From Anas platyrhynchos (Eukaryota; Chordata; Aves; Anseriformes; Anatidae), in the NCBI RefSeq assembly GCF_047663525.1, contig NC_092600.1:7893501-7957500 (forward strand): DNA of 64,000 bases. Reading direction: 5' to 3'. Shown piece after piece: positions 1 to 15,945 of this stretch; positions within the stretch are counted from its first letter, which is position 1, and each line of letters starts with the position of its first letter. The notes beneath the pieces were generated by a model, which was not told the origin of the DNA, did no database searches, and worked only from the letters and a program-made list of their open reading frames with translations. Made by a program: the position numbers and the translations under genes.

Positions 1-1025
1 GTATCTCTATAACCTCCACTGAAACACTGCATAAGGAATCATTTACATGGACTTTGTTGTTTAATCTATTTTTAAAAATATGATATGTGACTGTTAAAGA
101 CAGCTTGGTTTCCACTTGGCTAGACTGTTTTCTGTAACTTATCAATTTATAAATTAAGCACTGTATAGCACAGACATATCACTACAAATTTGTCTTCACC
201 ACTAGAACAACGTATCCAAAAGCCCTAACGATGCTGGGATGGGATCTAATGATGTTATATCTCTGGTTTCTCAGCTGCTGCTGTTGCTGCTCGAGGTTTC
301 TATTTATTCATTTACCTTTTCCTCTCTCTTTTCTCGGATACGGACACTCAATTTGCTGGGTGAATCAGTTTTACCAAATGCTTTACATGGCACCCAGCTT
401 TAGGTCTTTGCAAACAGACTGCATTTGAAATGAGCTGCTGACATTACGAACATCCAGACCTTTCACCACTGATCCCTCAGCAATTTCCTCTCTGAAAAAG
501 GCTTAGAAATAGACTGCTGTTCCACATTATCAATAAGGGGCTGAAGTATTTTGATCTTTAGGATTCCACTTTAAGTCATTCGTTTCAAAAGTGTCAGAAG
601 TATAAATTTTAAAAGCCTTTTCTTTCCAAAAAGGGTAAGCTTTTAATCCAGATGATATGAAGTTTGTCACTTAACACATCCAAATTCTCTGGGAGAAGCA
701 TACGAATGCTTCATTTTAAGGATCAACAGATGTCTAAACTTAAACTTGCCATCAAAACTCAGTGTGATTCTGAAGTTATGAGGGGGGTTAATACAGTCAG
801 GGAGCAAACAGACAAAGCTGAATTGATTTGAGCCAGCTACCAGAGCTCTGTGCTCCTGAATACACACACCCTACCTTGAATTAGAGTCTTACAAGTGTCG
901 ATATACTCAGAGAGGTGGCTCTGTATCTTTTTTTTTCCACTCTACCGTTATTTTTTCCATTTTTTTTTTCACGTTCAGCCTGCCAGCTGCTGCCCGCAGC
1001 CCTACAACCCTGCTTTCCTCCATAC
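1..1025 (-). other. SOX30 intron 1 (proximal part)
   Basis: This stretch lies downstream, on the minus strand, of the SOX30 exon 1 donor. I see no HMG-box coding sequence and no other convincing exon. Composition falls from GC-rich near 1000 to AT-rich. The short open frames here show no protein-like pattern. Confidence 0.6.
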
Positions 1026-1599
1026 CTGAGTCGGAGGGCAGCACAGTGAGGGGCACGTTTTTGGTCTCGATTTTCACCGCCGGCTCGAGCAGCGCCTGCG
1101 TTTTCAGCGGCGCTTGCTTCGGGGCCACCTGGGGCCCGCGGAGCAGCTCGGCGGCCAGCGGGCCCTGCACCTGCAGCGGCCGCAGCACCAACGGGACCCG
1201 CAGCGCCTGAGGCACCACCCCGGGGGGCTCCCCGCGGGGCTGCGACGCCGTGAGGCCGCCACCGGCAGCGGGCCGCGGAGGGGAGCCGTGAGAGGAGCCG
1301 TGAGGGGAGCCCCCCTCGCCCGCCTCCGCCCTGAGGGCTCCCCGCGGCTCCCCCGCGCTGCCCCAGCGCCCATCCCCGCCGCCCCCTCCCCGCCCCGCAG
1401 CCGTTCGGGGGGCGCCCAGAGGCTCCCCCGCGCAGCTTCCCGGCTCCCTGCCGCCCTCCGCAGGGGCCGCGGCTCCCCACGGGGCTCGCTGGGCGCTGAG
1501 GGGAGGCTCCGCCAGGGGCTCCCCTCGCTCCCCGCCCAGCCGCTGAGGGCCGGGGCCGGGCCCCTGCCCGGAGCCGCCGCCGCCCCCGCCCCGCTCCAT
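1026..1599 (-). CDS. SOX30: SOX30 first coding exon (gene continues left of the window)
   Basis: SOX30 is a SoxH-group HMG-box transcription factor needed for spermatid development in mammals. This exon encodes 191 residues. It starts at a MERGGG... methionine, which matches the mammalian start MER, and runs through a Gly/Pro/Ala/Arg-rich low-complexity region. Its last part carries the recognisable block LLEPAVKIETKNVPLTVLPS, nearly identical to the segment that precedes the HMG box in mammalian SOX30. The exon ends at a CAG|gtatgg donor (gt at 1025-1024, minus strand). The HMG box is not in the window. The exon is much shorter than the mammalian one, which I recall as roughly 300 residues. 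The same reading frame stays open upstream of 1599, so the start rests on the MER match and on position within the promoter. Identity is secure; the exact start is less so. Confidence 0.85.
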
Positions 1600-1723
1600 G
1601 ACGCCACGGCCGTTGCCCGCCTGCGGTTGGCCGCCAACGCTCGCCGCGCCCTCGCGCCGCCACCGCTGGCCAATGGGAGCGCGCCTCGGCCCGCTTCGCC
1701 CCGCCCACTCGCCTCGCAACGCG

Positions 1724-1737
1724 GTCGCTATGGAGAC
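1724..1737. promoter_or_regulatory. Weak RFX X-box-like palindrome
   Basis: GTCGCTATGGAGAC keeps the 6-2-6 layout of the RFX X-box (GTTGCC AT GGCAAC) with 10 of 14 bases matching. It lies between the SOX30 and THG1L start codons. On its own it is weak evidence. Confidence 0.35.
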
Positions 1738-1800
1738 GGCGTTAGGAGCATAGAGAGGTCCTCCCGGCTGCCTAGAAGGGCCGCGGGGAGGGGGTGACGG

Positions 1801-1810
1801 CACTTCCGGT
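1801..1810 (-). promoter_or_regulatory. ETS/GABP-type site
   Basis: CACTTCCGGT is the exact reverse complement of ACCGGAAGTG, the high-affinity ETS/GABPA consensus. It sits 12 bp before the THG1L start codon. Such sites are common in TATA-less promoters of mitochondrial and RNA-processing genes, which suits THG1L. Confidence 0.6.
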
Positions 1811-1822
1811 TCCGCCTCGGCC

Positions 1823-2004
1823 ATGCGGGGGTGCTGGCGGGCGGCGGCGGCGGCCATCGGAGCGGGTGGGGGGAGGGCTGCGGGCCGCGGTCGCTGCCTC
1901 ATGGCTAAAAGCAAGTTCGAGTACGTGCGGGACTTCGAGGCGGACGACACCTGCCTGCCCAACTGCTGGATAGTGGTGCGCCTGGACGGCCGCAACTTCC
2001 ACAG
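1823..2004 (+). CDS. THG1L: THG1L coding exon 1
   Basis: It encodes the 26-residue leader and the start of the catalytic core through NFH. The first ATG (1823) has G at -3. The internal ATG (1901) has C at -3 but G at +4. The donor is CACAG|gtgggg, phase 2. Confidence 0.93.
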
Positions 2005-5000
2005 GTGGGGGGCAGCCGTGGCCGGGGCGCGTGGTGCGGGGCCGTTGCCATGGCGACGGGATGGGGGTGGGGGGGGTAAGGAAGGGCCCCTGAGGTGCTG
2101 ACACCTCCCCCAGGGTGCTGCCCCCCCCATATCTCATCAGGGTGAGATGCTGATGGGACAGAGCACGCGTTATCCCGAAAGCATAAAATTAGTTTTCGTT
2201 ATTTTTTGCCTATCTGCAGACAATTCGTCATTGTTTCTACCTGGATACCACAAATCAATATGCATAGAAAATAAATATGGTGAAAATGAGCAGAATAACG
2301 TTTTCGACTAACATCTTAAAAGGTTCTTATTGTCTCCTTTTTGCTTCGAAGGTTTGCTGAACAGCACGAGTTCAAAAAGCCAAACGATGACCGCGCTCTT
2401 AACCTGATGACCAGGTGTGCCCAGACAGTGATGCAGGAGCTGGAGGATATCACTATCGCTTATGGGCAGAGCGATGAGTACAGTTTTGTTTTCAAAAGGA
2501 AAAGTAAATGGTTTAAAAGAAGAGCAAGGTAACAGCTGCTTTAATACGGAATTGAAATTGCTTTTAACATCTCTCTGTAAATCTGTCATTTGTTCCCCAT
2601 CTTTTGATCTGCTTTTATCTCTACGCAGAGGCTAGGAGCTGGGCTGTGTTTAGGTATATATTTGGGTGTATATGCCACAAGTAGTTCAAGTGCATGCAAA
2701 CTCATCGCATGCATTATTTCTGTAGTTTTCAGTGATGTGGAGCTTTTAAAAGTTTTGATTAAAACAAGACTTATTCTAACAAAGTGTTTCCTTTTCTAAA
2801 CTCTTCTCCTTGGTTCCTAGTACTTCTTATTTTCCACAAGACTCTACTGTTGCTGCTCTTTTGCACTGTTATTTAAGAAATGATGTTGTCCATGGGAATT
2901 ACTGCTATTGATACCTCAGAAAGTCATGGATATATAGAATCATATTGACGGATTCCTTTCTTTTTCTTTTGCTTTATCTTTGCAAGTAAGTTCATGACGC
3001 ACGTGGTCTCGCAGTTTGCCTCCAGTTACGTTTTCTATTGGAAGGATTACTTCAAGGACCAGCAGCTTCTGTACCCACCAGGATTTGATGGACGAATTGT
3101 GCTGTATCCCAGCACCCAGAACTTAAAGGACTACCTCAGCTGGAGACAAGCAGACTGTAAGCGTTTCCAGAGACCTGTGCAGTTGAATTCTCTTCCTGAA
3201 CAGAAACATCCTTATGGGCAATGTGTCTGCATATGTGCTTAACAGTGAAAGCACAATTTGGTAGGGTAATAGTTATAAATAATACTGAGATCCCCATGTT
3301 GGGATTTTGTGGAAATATTGGCTAAAACTTTTAAGTCTTTAGACTAGTACTGTATTGGTGCATGGTGGCAGTGAATTCATCATAAGAAATAGTGATAGAA
3401 TTCATTTATTTTTTTTTATAAGTTTTTAAAACCAAGATGGTCTTAAAGGAAGAGATGTGAATGTTACAATTCAAGTCACATAGCAAAAGCATTGCATATT
3501 TCATGCTGAAACAGACTGCTGGGTTTCCTTTGTAGGCCTCCACGAATATGCAGTCCCTCTTGTTCAAGTTAAAATAACCTTTCTTACAGAAGCACCCTTC
3601 TGCCTCTGCTCTACCTCTCCCTTTTCAGAAGCATCATGAATCTGTCTTCTAGTCAGTCGTTGAATCATAGAACAGCTTGGGTTGGCAATACCATCTAGTG
3701 CCATGGGCAGGGAGGCCTCCCACTAGATCAGGTTGCCCAGGGCCTCATCCAGCCTGGTCTTGAATGATACCTGGCACATTAAAAATTAATCAGAAAGATT
3801 CTGTCTATCTCTTTGGTTACAATTCTGGAAGTGAAGTTGCTTTTTTCTTTCTCTGCATATTTGGTCAGATTTAGTAAACACTGTATCTCTATTTTTCTAT
3901 AGGCCATATTAATAACCTTTATAATACGGTGTTTTGGATGCTTGTACAGCGAAGTGGTTTGACACCAGTGCAAGCACAGGATAGACTCCAGGTAAAAATC
4001 TGTTGAGGTCATGTTCTTCTAGGTACAGAGAAAATCACCCAGTTTGCGAAGTTGTCTTGTATACTCAGCTCAGCTCTGCCTTTTCTTAGGGTAACCATTT
4101 TGCAGATACACATTCAACAACTTTTTTATTTTGTAAAGATGATCATATGATCAGCAAAGAATGCATTTTAACTGGAGTTCTAACAGGACTTTAATTTTTT
4201 AATTAGTGAGTTCAGAAATCTTAAAAACATCATGTGACCATCTAATATCTGTAAGCAAGAAGTAAAACGGGAGGATTCAGATACTGTGGATTTCCAGACC
4301 CTCCTGTAGTACTGTCTTAGTGTGCAGATTTCAGCAGATCATTACTGGTTTTCTGCTGAATTTTGTTGACTTTTTCCAATTCCTCTTGAAAATGTAAAAC
4401 GGATTTGGAAAAAAAAAAAAAGCAACAATCTTTTTTTAATATCCCTGTTCGGCTGTTGAAATAATTACTCTAGTTGGAAAGGAAACTGCACCTTGTAATT
4501 TAAAGATGAAAAACATGTTTATTGGTTTGTTTGTTTGTTTGTGTCTTTGACAGTTGTTGTTCTTTTTTAATTTTCTCTCAGGGAACGCTGGCTGGAGATA
4601 AGAATGAAATTTTATTTTCTGAATTCAACATCAACTACAACAACGAGCCTTTGATGTATAGAAAAGGAACTGTCCTAATATGGCAGAAGGTAAAAACTGT
4701 ATTACCACATACTTCATGTTCATGTTTGGGGTAGCTAAACTGGTATGGTAATCACTGGGGCCTGTGCCAGGCTCTTCGGAGGATTGGTTCTCAAGTGTTT
4801 TCACTGCAGAGGTACTAGAAACTTTCGGTCAAAAAAAAAAGTACCTCAGCTCATAGTATATTTAATACTTTTCCTCTTATGGAAAAGAACATAGTAAAGA
4901 TTGCAGCTCTTATTATTTTTTTTCTTGGTAATCTTAGACGCTTTTGAGGTTTCCTATTTGCTTTAAGTAGCTCCAAATTAAATATTTTACTTTACTGAGG

Positions 5001-5404
5001 AATAGTTGGAATGAGTTACGTGAACTTGTAGGTAGTAATTCAAGCCACATGATGATGATGTGCAGTTCCAGCTACTCATGTTAGTCATCAAACTGACAAT
5101 AGATTCTTTGAAAAGATTCATCATTCAAATTCTATAGCATGCTATAGGGTTGATGGTTATTTCTGCTGTATAGTTGTTCCTCGTAAGACTTCAGAGGGGA
5201 TTCACAAACAGACATGTTTGCTAATGCGTCGACTATTTTCAGGTTAATGAAGTCACGACCAAGAAAATAAAACTGCCAAAGGAAACAGAAGAACAGGAAA
5301 TTGAAGTGACACGGACTAGGACTAAAGTTGTTCCCCTGCACTGTGACATTATTGGGGACCAGTTCTGGGAGGAATATCCTGAGATTCTGGCTGAGGATAG
5401 TTGA
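1823..5404 (+). CDS. THG1L: tRNA-His guanylyltransferase THG1L (six coding exons)
   Basis: THG1L adds the extra 5' guanosine (G-1) to tRNA-His, the identity element for histidyl-tRNA synthetase. It works by 3'-5' nucleotide addition. Coding exons are 1823-2004, 2352-2528, 2987-3156, 3903-3991, 4582-4689 and 5243-5404. They join without a frame break (intron phases 2, 2, 1, 0, 0) into 295 aa, close to the 298 aa I recall for human. The sequence matches the family throughout. It contains [11 protein letters not shown] with the metal-binding Asp at residue 55, and [10 protein letters not shown] with the metal-binding Asp-Glu at residues 102-103; these correspond to D29, D76 and E77 of the human short form. 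An Arg/Ala-rich leader of 26 residues precedes a second Met at 27, from which the conserved core [12 protein letters not shown] begins. All introns are GT-AG. The gene is intact. Confidence 0.96.
2044..2057. promoter_or_regulatory. Near-perfect RFX X-box in THG1L intron 1
   Basis: GTTGCCATGGCGAC differs from the palindromic X-box consensus at one base. It starts 40 bp after the THG1L exon 1 end, inside the CpG island, about 445 bp upstream of the SOX30 start codon. RFX proteins bind this motif in promoters of ciliary and spermatid genes. Confidence 0.6.
2352..2528 (+). CDS. THG1L: THG1L coding exon 2
   Basis: It begins [12 protein letters not shown] and carries the GQSDEYSF catalytic motif. 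The acceptor is cttcgaag, the donor is GCAAG|gtaaca, phase 2. The frame stays open past the donor, so a naive ORF ends slightly late. Confidence 0.94.
2987..3156 (+). CDS. THG1L: THG1L coding exon 3
   Basis: It encodes [19 protein letters not shown] through [11 protein letters not shown]. The acceptor is tttgcaag and the donor is GACT|gtaagc, phase 1. The downstream open frame to 3242 is intron read-through. Confidence 0.94.
3661..3778 (-). mobile_element. CR1 non-LTR retroposon fragment
   Basis: The plus strand reads AATCATAGAACAGC, then CATGGGCAGGGAGGCC, then a stretch like CACTAGATCAGGTTGCCC. These are hallmark pieces of the reverse complement of the avian CR1 3' end. The copy therefore runs on the minus strand. 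It is 5'-truncated, has a short internal deletion, and sits in THG1L intron 3. CR1 is the main avian LINE, so this supports a bird genome. Confidence 0.88.
3903..3991 (+). CDS. THG1L: THG1L coding exon 4
   Basis: It encodes [20 protein letters not shown] followed by PVQAQDRLQ. The acceptor is ttctatag and the donor is CTCCAG|gtaaaa, phase 0. Confidence 0.94.
4582..4689 (+). CDS. THG1L: THG1L coding exon 5
   Basis: It encodes [20 protein letters not shown], then [16 protein letters not shown]. The acceptor is ttctctcag and the donor is CAGAAG|gtaaaa, phase 0. Confidence 0.94.
5243..5404 (+). CDS. THG1L: THG1L coding exon 6 with stop
   Basis: It encodes [14 protein letters not shown] through the conserved [13 protein letters not shown] and ends LAEDS before a TGA at 5402-5404. 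The acceptor is attttcag. Confidence 0.94.
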   Translation, partial: VNEVTTKKIKLPKETEEQEIEVTRTRTKVVPLHCDIIGDQFWEEYPEILAEDS

Positions 5405-6040
5405 TATCTCTGCTGAGTGTAATTGGTAGTTAATGTTTTGCTCTGCGTGGGTTGTTGGCATCTGAGGAGCATGGACGGTGGCTGGCAGAGTTTGACTTAC
5501 ATTCCCCTTCAGCAACTTCAGCAGAAGCTTTACAGCGGCTTTTAGCACTGTGGTTGCATGAAAAAGAGGCACTGGAATGTTATCTGACATACAAGGATAC
5601 ATGTATATCCATTTGGAAAATCCAAAATCATTTTAAATGTTAAGAACTCATCATAAACCAATTGTTCCTTGTAAATGCATATTTGTAGAAAAAGCGTATA
5701 AAAATGGCAGCTATTTCTATAGCATTTAAATCATTGGGTATTGTACTGAACTGCCAAATGATTAAAAACAAACAAAACTAAAAAATTGTACATCTGAGCA
5801 GTTAAAAGCAGAAGAAAAAATACTACTTTTTTTCTTTCAGATAAGAGACATTTGGCATTTAGTATTAAATTTCAAGGCCACTGTGTTTGACTGACCTTAG
5901 CAACAAATTGTTCAACTGCACAATGTCTTATCCTTACAGAAGGGAAAGCCTAGCAGTTTCTTTGGCTGATTTTAAAAGCTTTTGTCAAATGTACAGGATT
6001 TTTATACTTTTTAAAATATTAAAAACTAATGATTTATCCT
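5405..6040 (+). other. THG1L 3' untranslated region with candidate poly(A) signal
   Basis: The sequence after the stop is AT-rich with no coding pattern. An ATTAAA hexamer at 6018-6023 is followed by a GT-rich TGTGTT about 20 bp later, the layout of a cleavage/polyadenylation site. Another ATTAAA at 5761-5766 could give a shorter form. Ends are inferred. Confidence 0.45.
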
Positions 6041-7080
6041 CTGCTGTGTTCATTATTTGACTTTCTCATTACTAATATTTTTAGTAGTAATTAGCGAAGG
6101 TTTCAAACAGTTAAGCTAATAATGAACCTTCCTTTTTCTGAGAATGGAGGATAAGTCTGTGCATTCGTGATAGCAGTTTCCTGTCCCCGATGTATACTAA
6201 TGCTGAGCAATAAGAGAATGTACACCGGTTTTAGCTTGTCGAAGGGCCTGTTTAATTCCTCAGGAAGAGGATATGAGGGAGTGTGTGGTGGTGATTCTGA
6301 ATGAATCATTGCACCGCAGTCATTTAGCATTGGGAACTTCCCATCTGTTGTTTTTTTTGTGTGTGTGTGTGTGTGTGTGTTTTGGTCTTGTAGCACAACT
6401 GTGACTTGCTTGACTTTGATGTGCCATGTTGCTGTCTAGGGTGTGACTTGGGAGCAACCGCTCCAGAGGTGGTAGTGTCTGGATTTTGCATTCTGAGCAA
6501 AGATGAAAATAACTTTGGCAATGACAATCCTCCTTGAAAAAGCATCATGTAGGGATTTTTAATCATATGACTTTCTGATAGATGTGGAGACATATTATGG
6601 TATGTCTGTATTAGGTTCTGTTACGTGTTTTTCCATTTAACTCATGCTGACAATGATGCATAGTAACTAAACATTATTTATGTATGGATATAGAGTTTTG
6701 AACCAAGATATAGATTGATTTTAAATGCTGGGGGTGGGGTGGAGGGGGGGTTGAAGAACGTCCTGGACTCAATCAAGCACCTGGTGTCCTCCTGCATGAA
6801 GTTTCTTTGGGGCTGTGAAGAAACAGATGCTGCCTGAGGGTGGGGAGCAAGCTCGGCCTGATGTTATACTGCTGTAACAACAACCATTAAACTTATGGGA
6901 ACCAGTTATGAAAGGCTAATGGTAGGTGGGGGAATCTTACAGTAAAACCCCCGCAGCGTTACCGTGTCCCGTGACAAACGGGTCTGTGCTCTCAGAGGAG
7001 AATGAGCCAGCTCCCTGCAACACCGGGACCGCCAGAGGCCTCTGGCGGCTGCAGAGGGCAGCAGCAGCGGCGGGGGAAGC
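6041..7080. other. Intergenic region between THG1L and LSM11
   Basis: About 1 kb separates the two co-directional genes. Apart from a (GT)n microsatellite and a G-rich tract near 6730-6750, I see nothing recognisable. Confidence 0.5.
6359..6380 (+). repeat. (GT)11 microsatellite
   Basis: Eleven uninterrupted GT units follow a short T run. This is probably length-polymorphic. Confidence 0.95.
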
Positions 7081-7264
7081 CTCTGCTCGCCGCCAGCACC
7101 GTTAATTTCTCATTAACTCACCGTTAATTCGCGCCTCCCCGCGCCCCGCCTCCGCGGGCGGTGCCTGGCGGTCTCCCCTCCCGGCGCTGCCCGGCCCGGG
7201 CCCTGCTTAGCTTGCGGGGCCGGCGCTGCAGCGCCCCTTAGCGGCGGGCCGGGCGCCGCCCGCC
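7081..7264 (+). promoter_or_regulatory. LSM11 CpG-island promoter
   Basis: GC-rich, CpG-dense DNA begins here and continues through LSM11 exon 1 to about 7740. TTCGCGCC at 7128-7135 matches an E2F site. No TATA box is obvious near the start codon. The transcription start cannot be placed from sequence alone. Confidence 0.6.
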
Positions 7265-12810
<5,546 letters not shown>

Positions 12811-15800
12811 CTAGGCTGAGCCTTCATCAGTGTATTTATTTGATAGCATGAATTGCCGCTGCAGCTCTTGTTACTATTTAGCATTCTCGTTAAGTATCAT
12901 GGTACTGTGACTGGTTTCCCATTACCTTAACAAGGTAGGGGAAGTGTTTCTAACTGGAGCACCCTGAGCTTATTGCCAAAGCAGCCTCCTCTGATCTATG
13001 CTGGGGGTCTCGGGACAATGTCAGCAGCACAGTTTTATTCTGTGAGACAAGGGAGGTAAACACAGGCCCCACTGCTCCTTCAAAGTAAAATGAAGCAACG
13101 TCAAGAGGATTGGTGGGGAGTGTTGGGTTACTCAGTTATAGGAGCTAATTGTGGCATACATTTAAGGATCTTAACATTAGTTCTCCACCTAGAATGAATC
13201 ACAGATGCTACTTTCCGTGTTCTGAGTAATCTCAAGAGAAAATAGCTAATGAAACCAGCAGTTTATCTACCACCATTATGTGGATGTCTTCTTTTCCAGA
13301 CATAATTCTGACAGGCATTTTGAAACAAGTCTATAAAAAGGTGGAGTGACATACTACTGATGGCTATTAGCCTCCTCATAGTTAGCTCTGTAAAGCCCTG
13401 TGTGATAGAAGACCTCTTCCCTTAATTGGACTGCTCTTTTTCTGTGAACGATTGTAGGATTTTAACTTGTTTCCAATGTCAATGCTTACGCTTCTATTTG
13501 TAATGCTGTGCTTTTGCTGTGCGTCACCAGCAAGCAGCTAACGTAGCTGATCCAGGGACCTCCTTTTATGGAGTTTATCTGTGAATGTTGTGGGTGCGTA
13601 TGGAAAGTTGTACTTTTATCTTTCACCCATTTGGTTCTTATTGTGATAGTGAAGTTTACAAAGACATAGTTTTTCTTCTCAGATATAAGCATTTGTGCTG
13701 AGCACAGTTGTACTGTATCTAAACGCCTTTAGAGTTCCCTCTAATGAAACTAGAGGTGCTCTGTCTTCAGCTGTTCTCAGAAAGCAGAAATCTCCACTAG
13801 TCTTTCCTATCTGTATGAATGATGCATCACCTTGTTCCAGCTGAACTGAGCTTTGAAGGTGTGCCTAAAATTGTTATGAAGTATAAAAGTCAAACTCGCC
13901 TCATCAGTGCTTTTATTTTATGATTGTTCTTAAACTGCTGCAGATCAGCTCAGGCTTCTGCAGGTATAAACTGCTTTCCAAGAGCTACATGGAAAAGTTT
14001 GAGAGAAAATGAAGCTGTTACATTATCTAGCCTGTTCTCTTGGATGTCAAAGGACACTAGATTTCACACTGCTATTCCTGGATTCATCTCAACCACCTTA
14101 GGCTTTGCAGCAGCTCCTGTGTTTAAGATGAAGATGTGAAATTGCCAGGACAGTGGTTTGATGAGACAATTGGTAGAAGAACTTTCTAGTACTTTATAGC
14201 AAGTGTTTTATTGCATTTTGAGGTTGTAAGTCCTTGAACTGAGTGACTGCATTCTTGAAAGCTGTATTTCTGTTGCTTCAAGTGCAGCATATTGCTTGCT
14301 TGTCATTAGGAATATGTCTGGTGCTTGGGTGAATTACAGAAATCATTTAGCAGGAGTTCCTGGACACGCAGAGCAGCTTGTATGCCTCTGGGGGAGCCTG
14401 AAACTTTTATGTCGACGTTTCAGATGACATGGGGCTTGGATGACTGATCAGCTCAGCCCCTGAGCTGCAAATCCAAGTTCAGACTGGGACAAAAGTGCCT
14501 CAGATTAAAAAGTACTGTAGAGGCAAAAAAAGAATATTTCCAATTTCTTATACATTGTTACATTGCTGTAATCCCTTCTGACTATGAACTGAAACTAGGC
14601 ACTGAAAAGATTCTTCCCTTGGAGGTTTTTGCTTCCTCTCCTTTCGTGCTGTTCTTGTTTGTATGGTTGTAGTCCACTGTTGTCCCAGCTCCCTTTTTCC
14701 CTTCTCCTTTCAGTATTTTGTCTCCTTGGGATGTTCCTTTCTAAACGCTGGTTTAGGAAGATTGTTCTTTTATTCACCCTTATTTGTCCTGGTTTTCTGA
14801 ACCTTCCCTGGTTGGCTTCCTGTGCGCTTGACAGCTGACCAGAATCCTTCCAGTCCCTTTAAACAAAGCCTTTGTTTCTGCTCCTGACTTCTCAGCAGCT
14901 TTTATTGCAGATGAATGTTTTTCATCATTTTGGTTTTGGTTGTGTTTTTTTTTTTTTTCTTTTTTTTTTTCCCCTGTGCTTTCTGACTGGTTTGGTTTTA
15001 TTTCAGTTTCATGGGATGACTGTCTTTGCCTCTTCCATTCATGAATGCCAAAGGCTACTGATTTTGACACCTCTCCTCTTTTGTACTTGACCAAAGGGTG
15101 TCATATCTCCCACTCAGGCCTATGTACTATGCCATCCCATTGAATTCTTGCTTTTCTTTACCTCAGATTTCTATTTGTCTTTGTCTGCCTATGTTATCCT
15201 TGTGCATTAAATAAGATACAGCTACCTTGAATGTTCTTGCAGTTTTATGGCCCTCTTTCCTTGCCAGCTGATACTTCACCAAGTTTGCAGTTTCTATTAG
15301 AAATCTGTGTTTCCTTTCATCAGAAGGTTTTTTCCTCTTAAATCTAACAAGTGTTTGTTGTTTCACATCTACAAGTTTATTTTTTTAGGTTTTATGAAAA
15401 ATGCTGGTGCTTAGACTTGCGTTTGTGCCTTGATTTTTATATCACGACTGATCCGTTCTTCCAAAATCATCACCTTAGTCAACAAACCTGGTTAAGAACT
15501 AGACCGTATGTTTGTTTTTTTTTTTTTTTTTTTTTATCCCTCTACCTCATTATTAAAGTGTTCATCCTCTTTTCTCATTGTTTTCTTATCTGTGGAAATG
15601 GTTTAAGTTCTCTCTTCTATTTTAGGTTTAATGGTTTGTTTGGTGGCTCTTCTTTTCTTTCCTACTTTCCTATCCACTTCTCTCAGTATTTCCAAGCTGC
15701 TTCCCAAATACAGGCTCCTCTATAACTTCAGATCTTTCAAAGAGTCTTCCTATTTCCTACTTTTTCAGATACCGTATCATTTTAAGGCCCATTATCAAAA

Positions 15801-15945
15801 TGCTGTTTTATGAACTTTGTCTCTTTGAAACATAGTATTTGATTGTGACTAAGCAAGTGATCCTGCATGTGTGTTGTCACTTGCATGTTTAATACTTCAG
15901 ATAAAGTTGCTCTTTAAATAAAATTGAATGTGATGTTCTGAAGTG
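12811..15945 (+). other. Probable LSM11 3' untranslated region
   Basis: There is no coding pattern after the LSM11 stop. The sequence is T-rich with long T runs. An AATAAA at 15917-15922, followed by the GT-rich GTGATGTTCTGAAGTGGT, is the best poly(A) candidate and would give a 3.1 kb 3'UTR. LSM11 is known to have a long 3'UTR in mammals. The end is inferred. Confidence 0.4.
15516..15535 (+). repeat. T20 homopolymer
   Basis: Twenty T residues in a row lie within the probable LSM11 3'UTR. A shorter interrupted T tract lies at about 14945-14970. Confidence 0.9.

Larger units (their letters stand above)
1600..1822. promoter_or_regulatory. Bidirectional SOX30/THG1L promoter
   Basis: Only 223 bp separate the two proposed start codons, which point away from each other. 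Within the gap are a CCAAT box at 1670-1674, a GC box (CCCCGCCC) at 1699-1706, a weak RFX-like palindrome at 1724-1737 and a consensus ETS site at 1801-1810. There is no clear TATA box. Function is inferred from position and motifs. Confidence 0.75.
1030..2140. other. CpG island spanning SOX30 exon 1 and THG1L exon 1
   Basis: The block is dense in CpG and very GC-rich compared with its AT-rich flanks. It covers the first coding exons of two divergent genes and the gap between them, as expected for a broad bidirectional promoter. Confidence 0.8.

Noticed and set aside
1104..1673. Other minus-strand open frames over the same island (also 881-1708 and 1772-2137)
   Set aside because: These are alternative frames of SOX30 exon 1 and the promoter; none contains the conserved pre-HMG block.
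1114..1797. 227-residue plus-strand open frame across the CpG island
   Set aside because: It is the complement of SOX30 exon 1. Its Arg/Ala/Pro composition follows from GC content, and the opposite strand holds the recognised SOX30 sequence.
5045..5096. C/D-box snoRNA-like pattern (ATGATGA then CTGA) in THG1L intron 5
   Set aside because: The boxes are only about 45 bp apart, there is no terminal stem, no C'/D' pair, and the ATG run is a simple ATGATGATGATG repeat.
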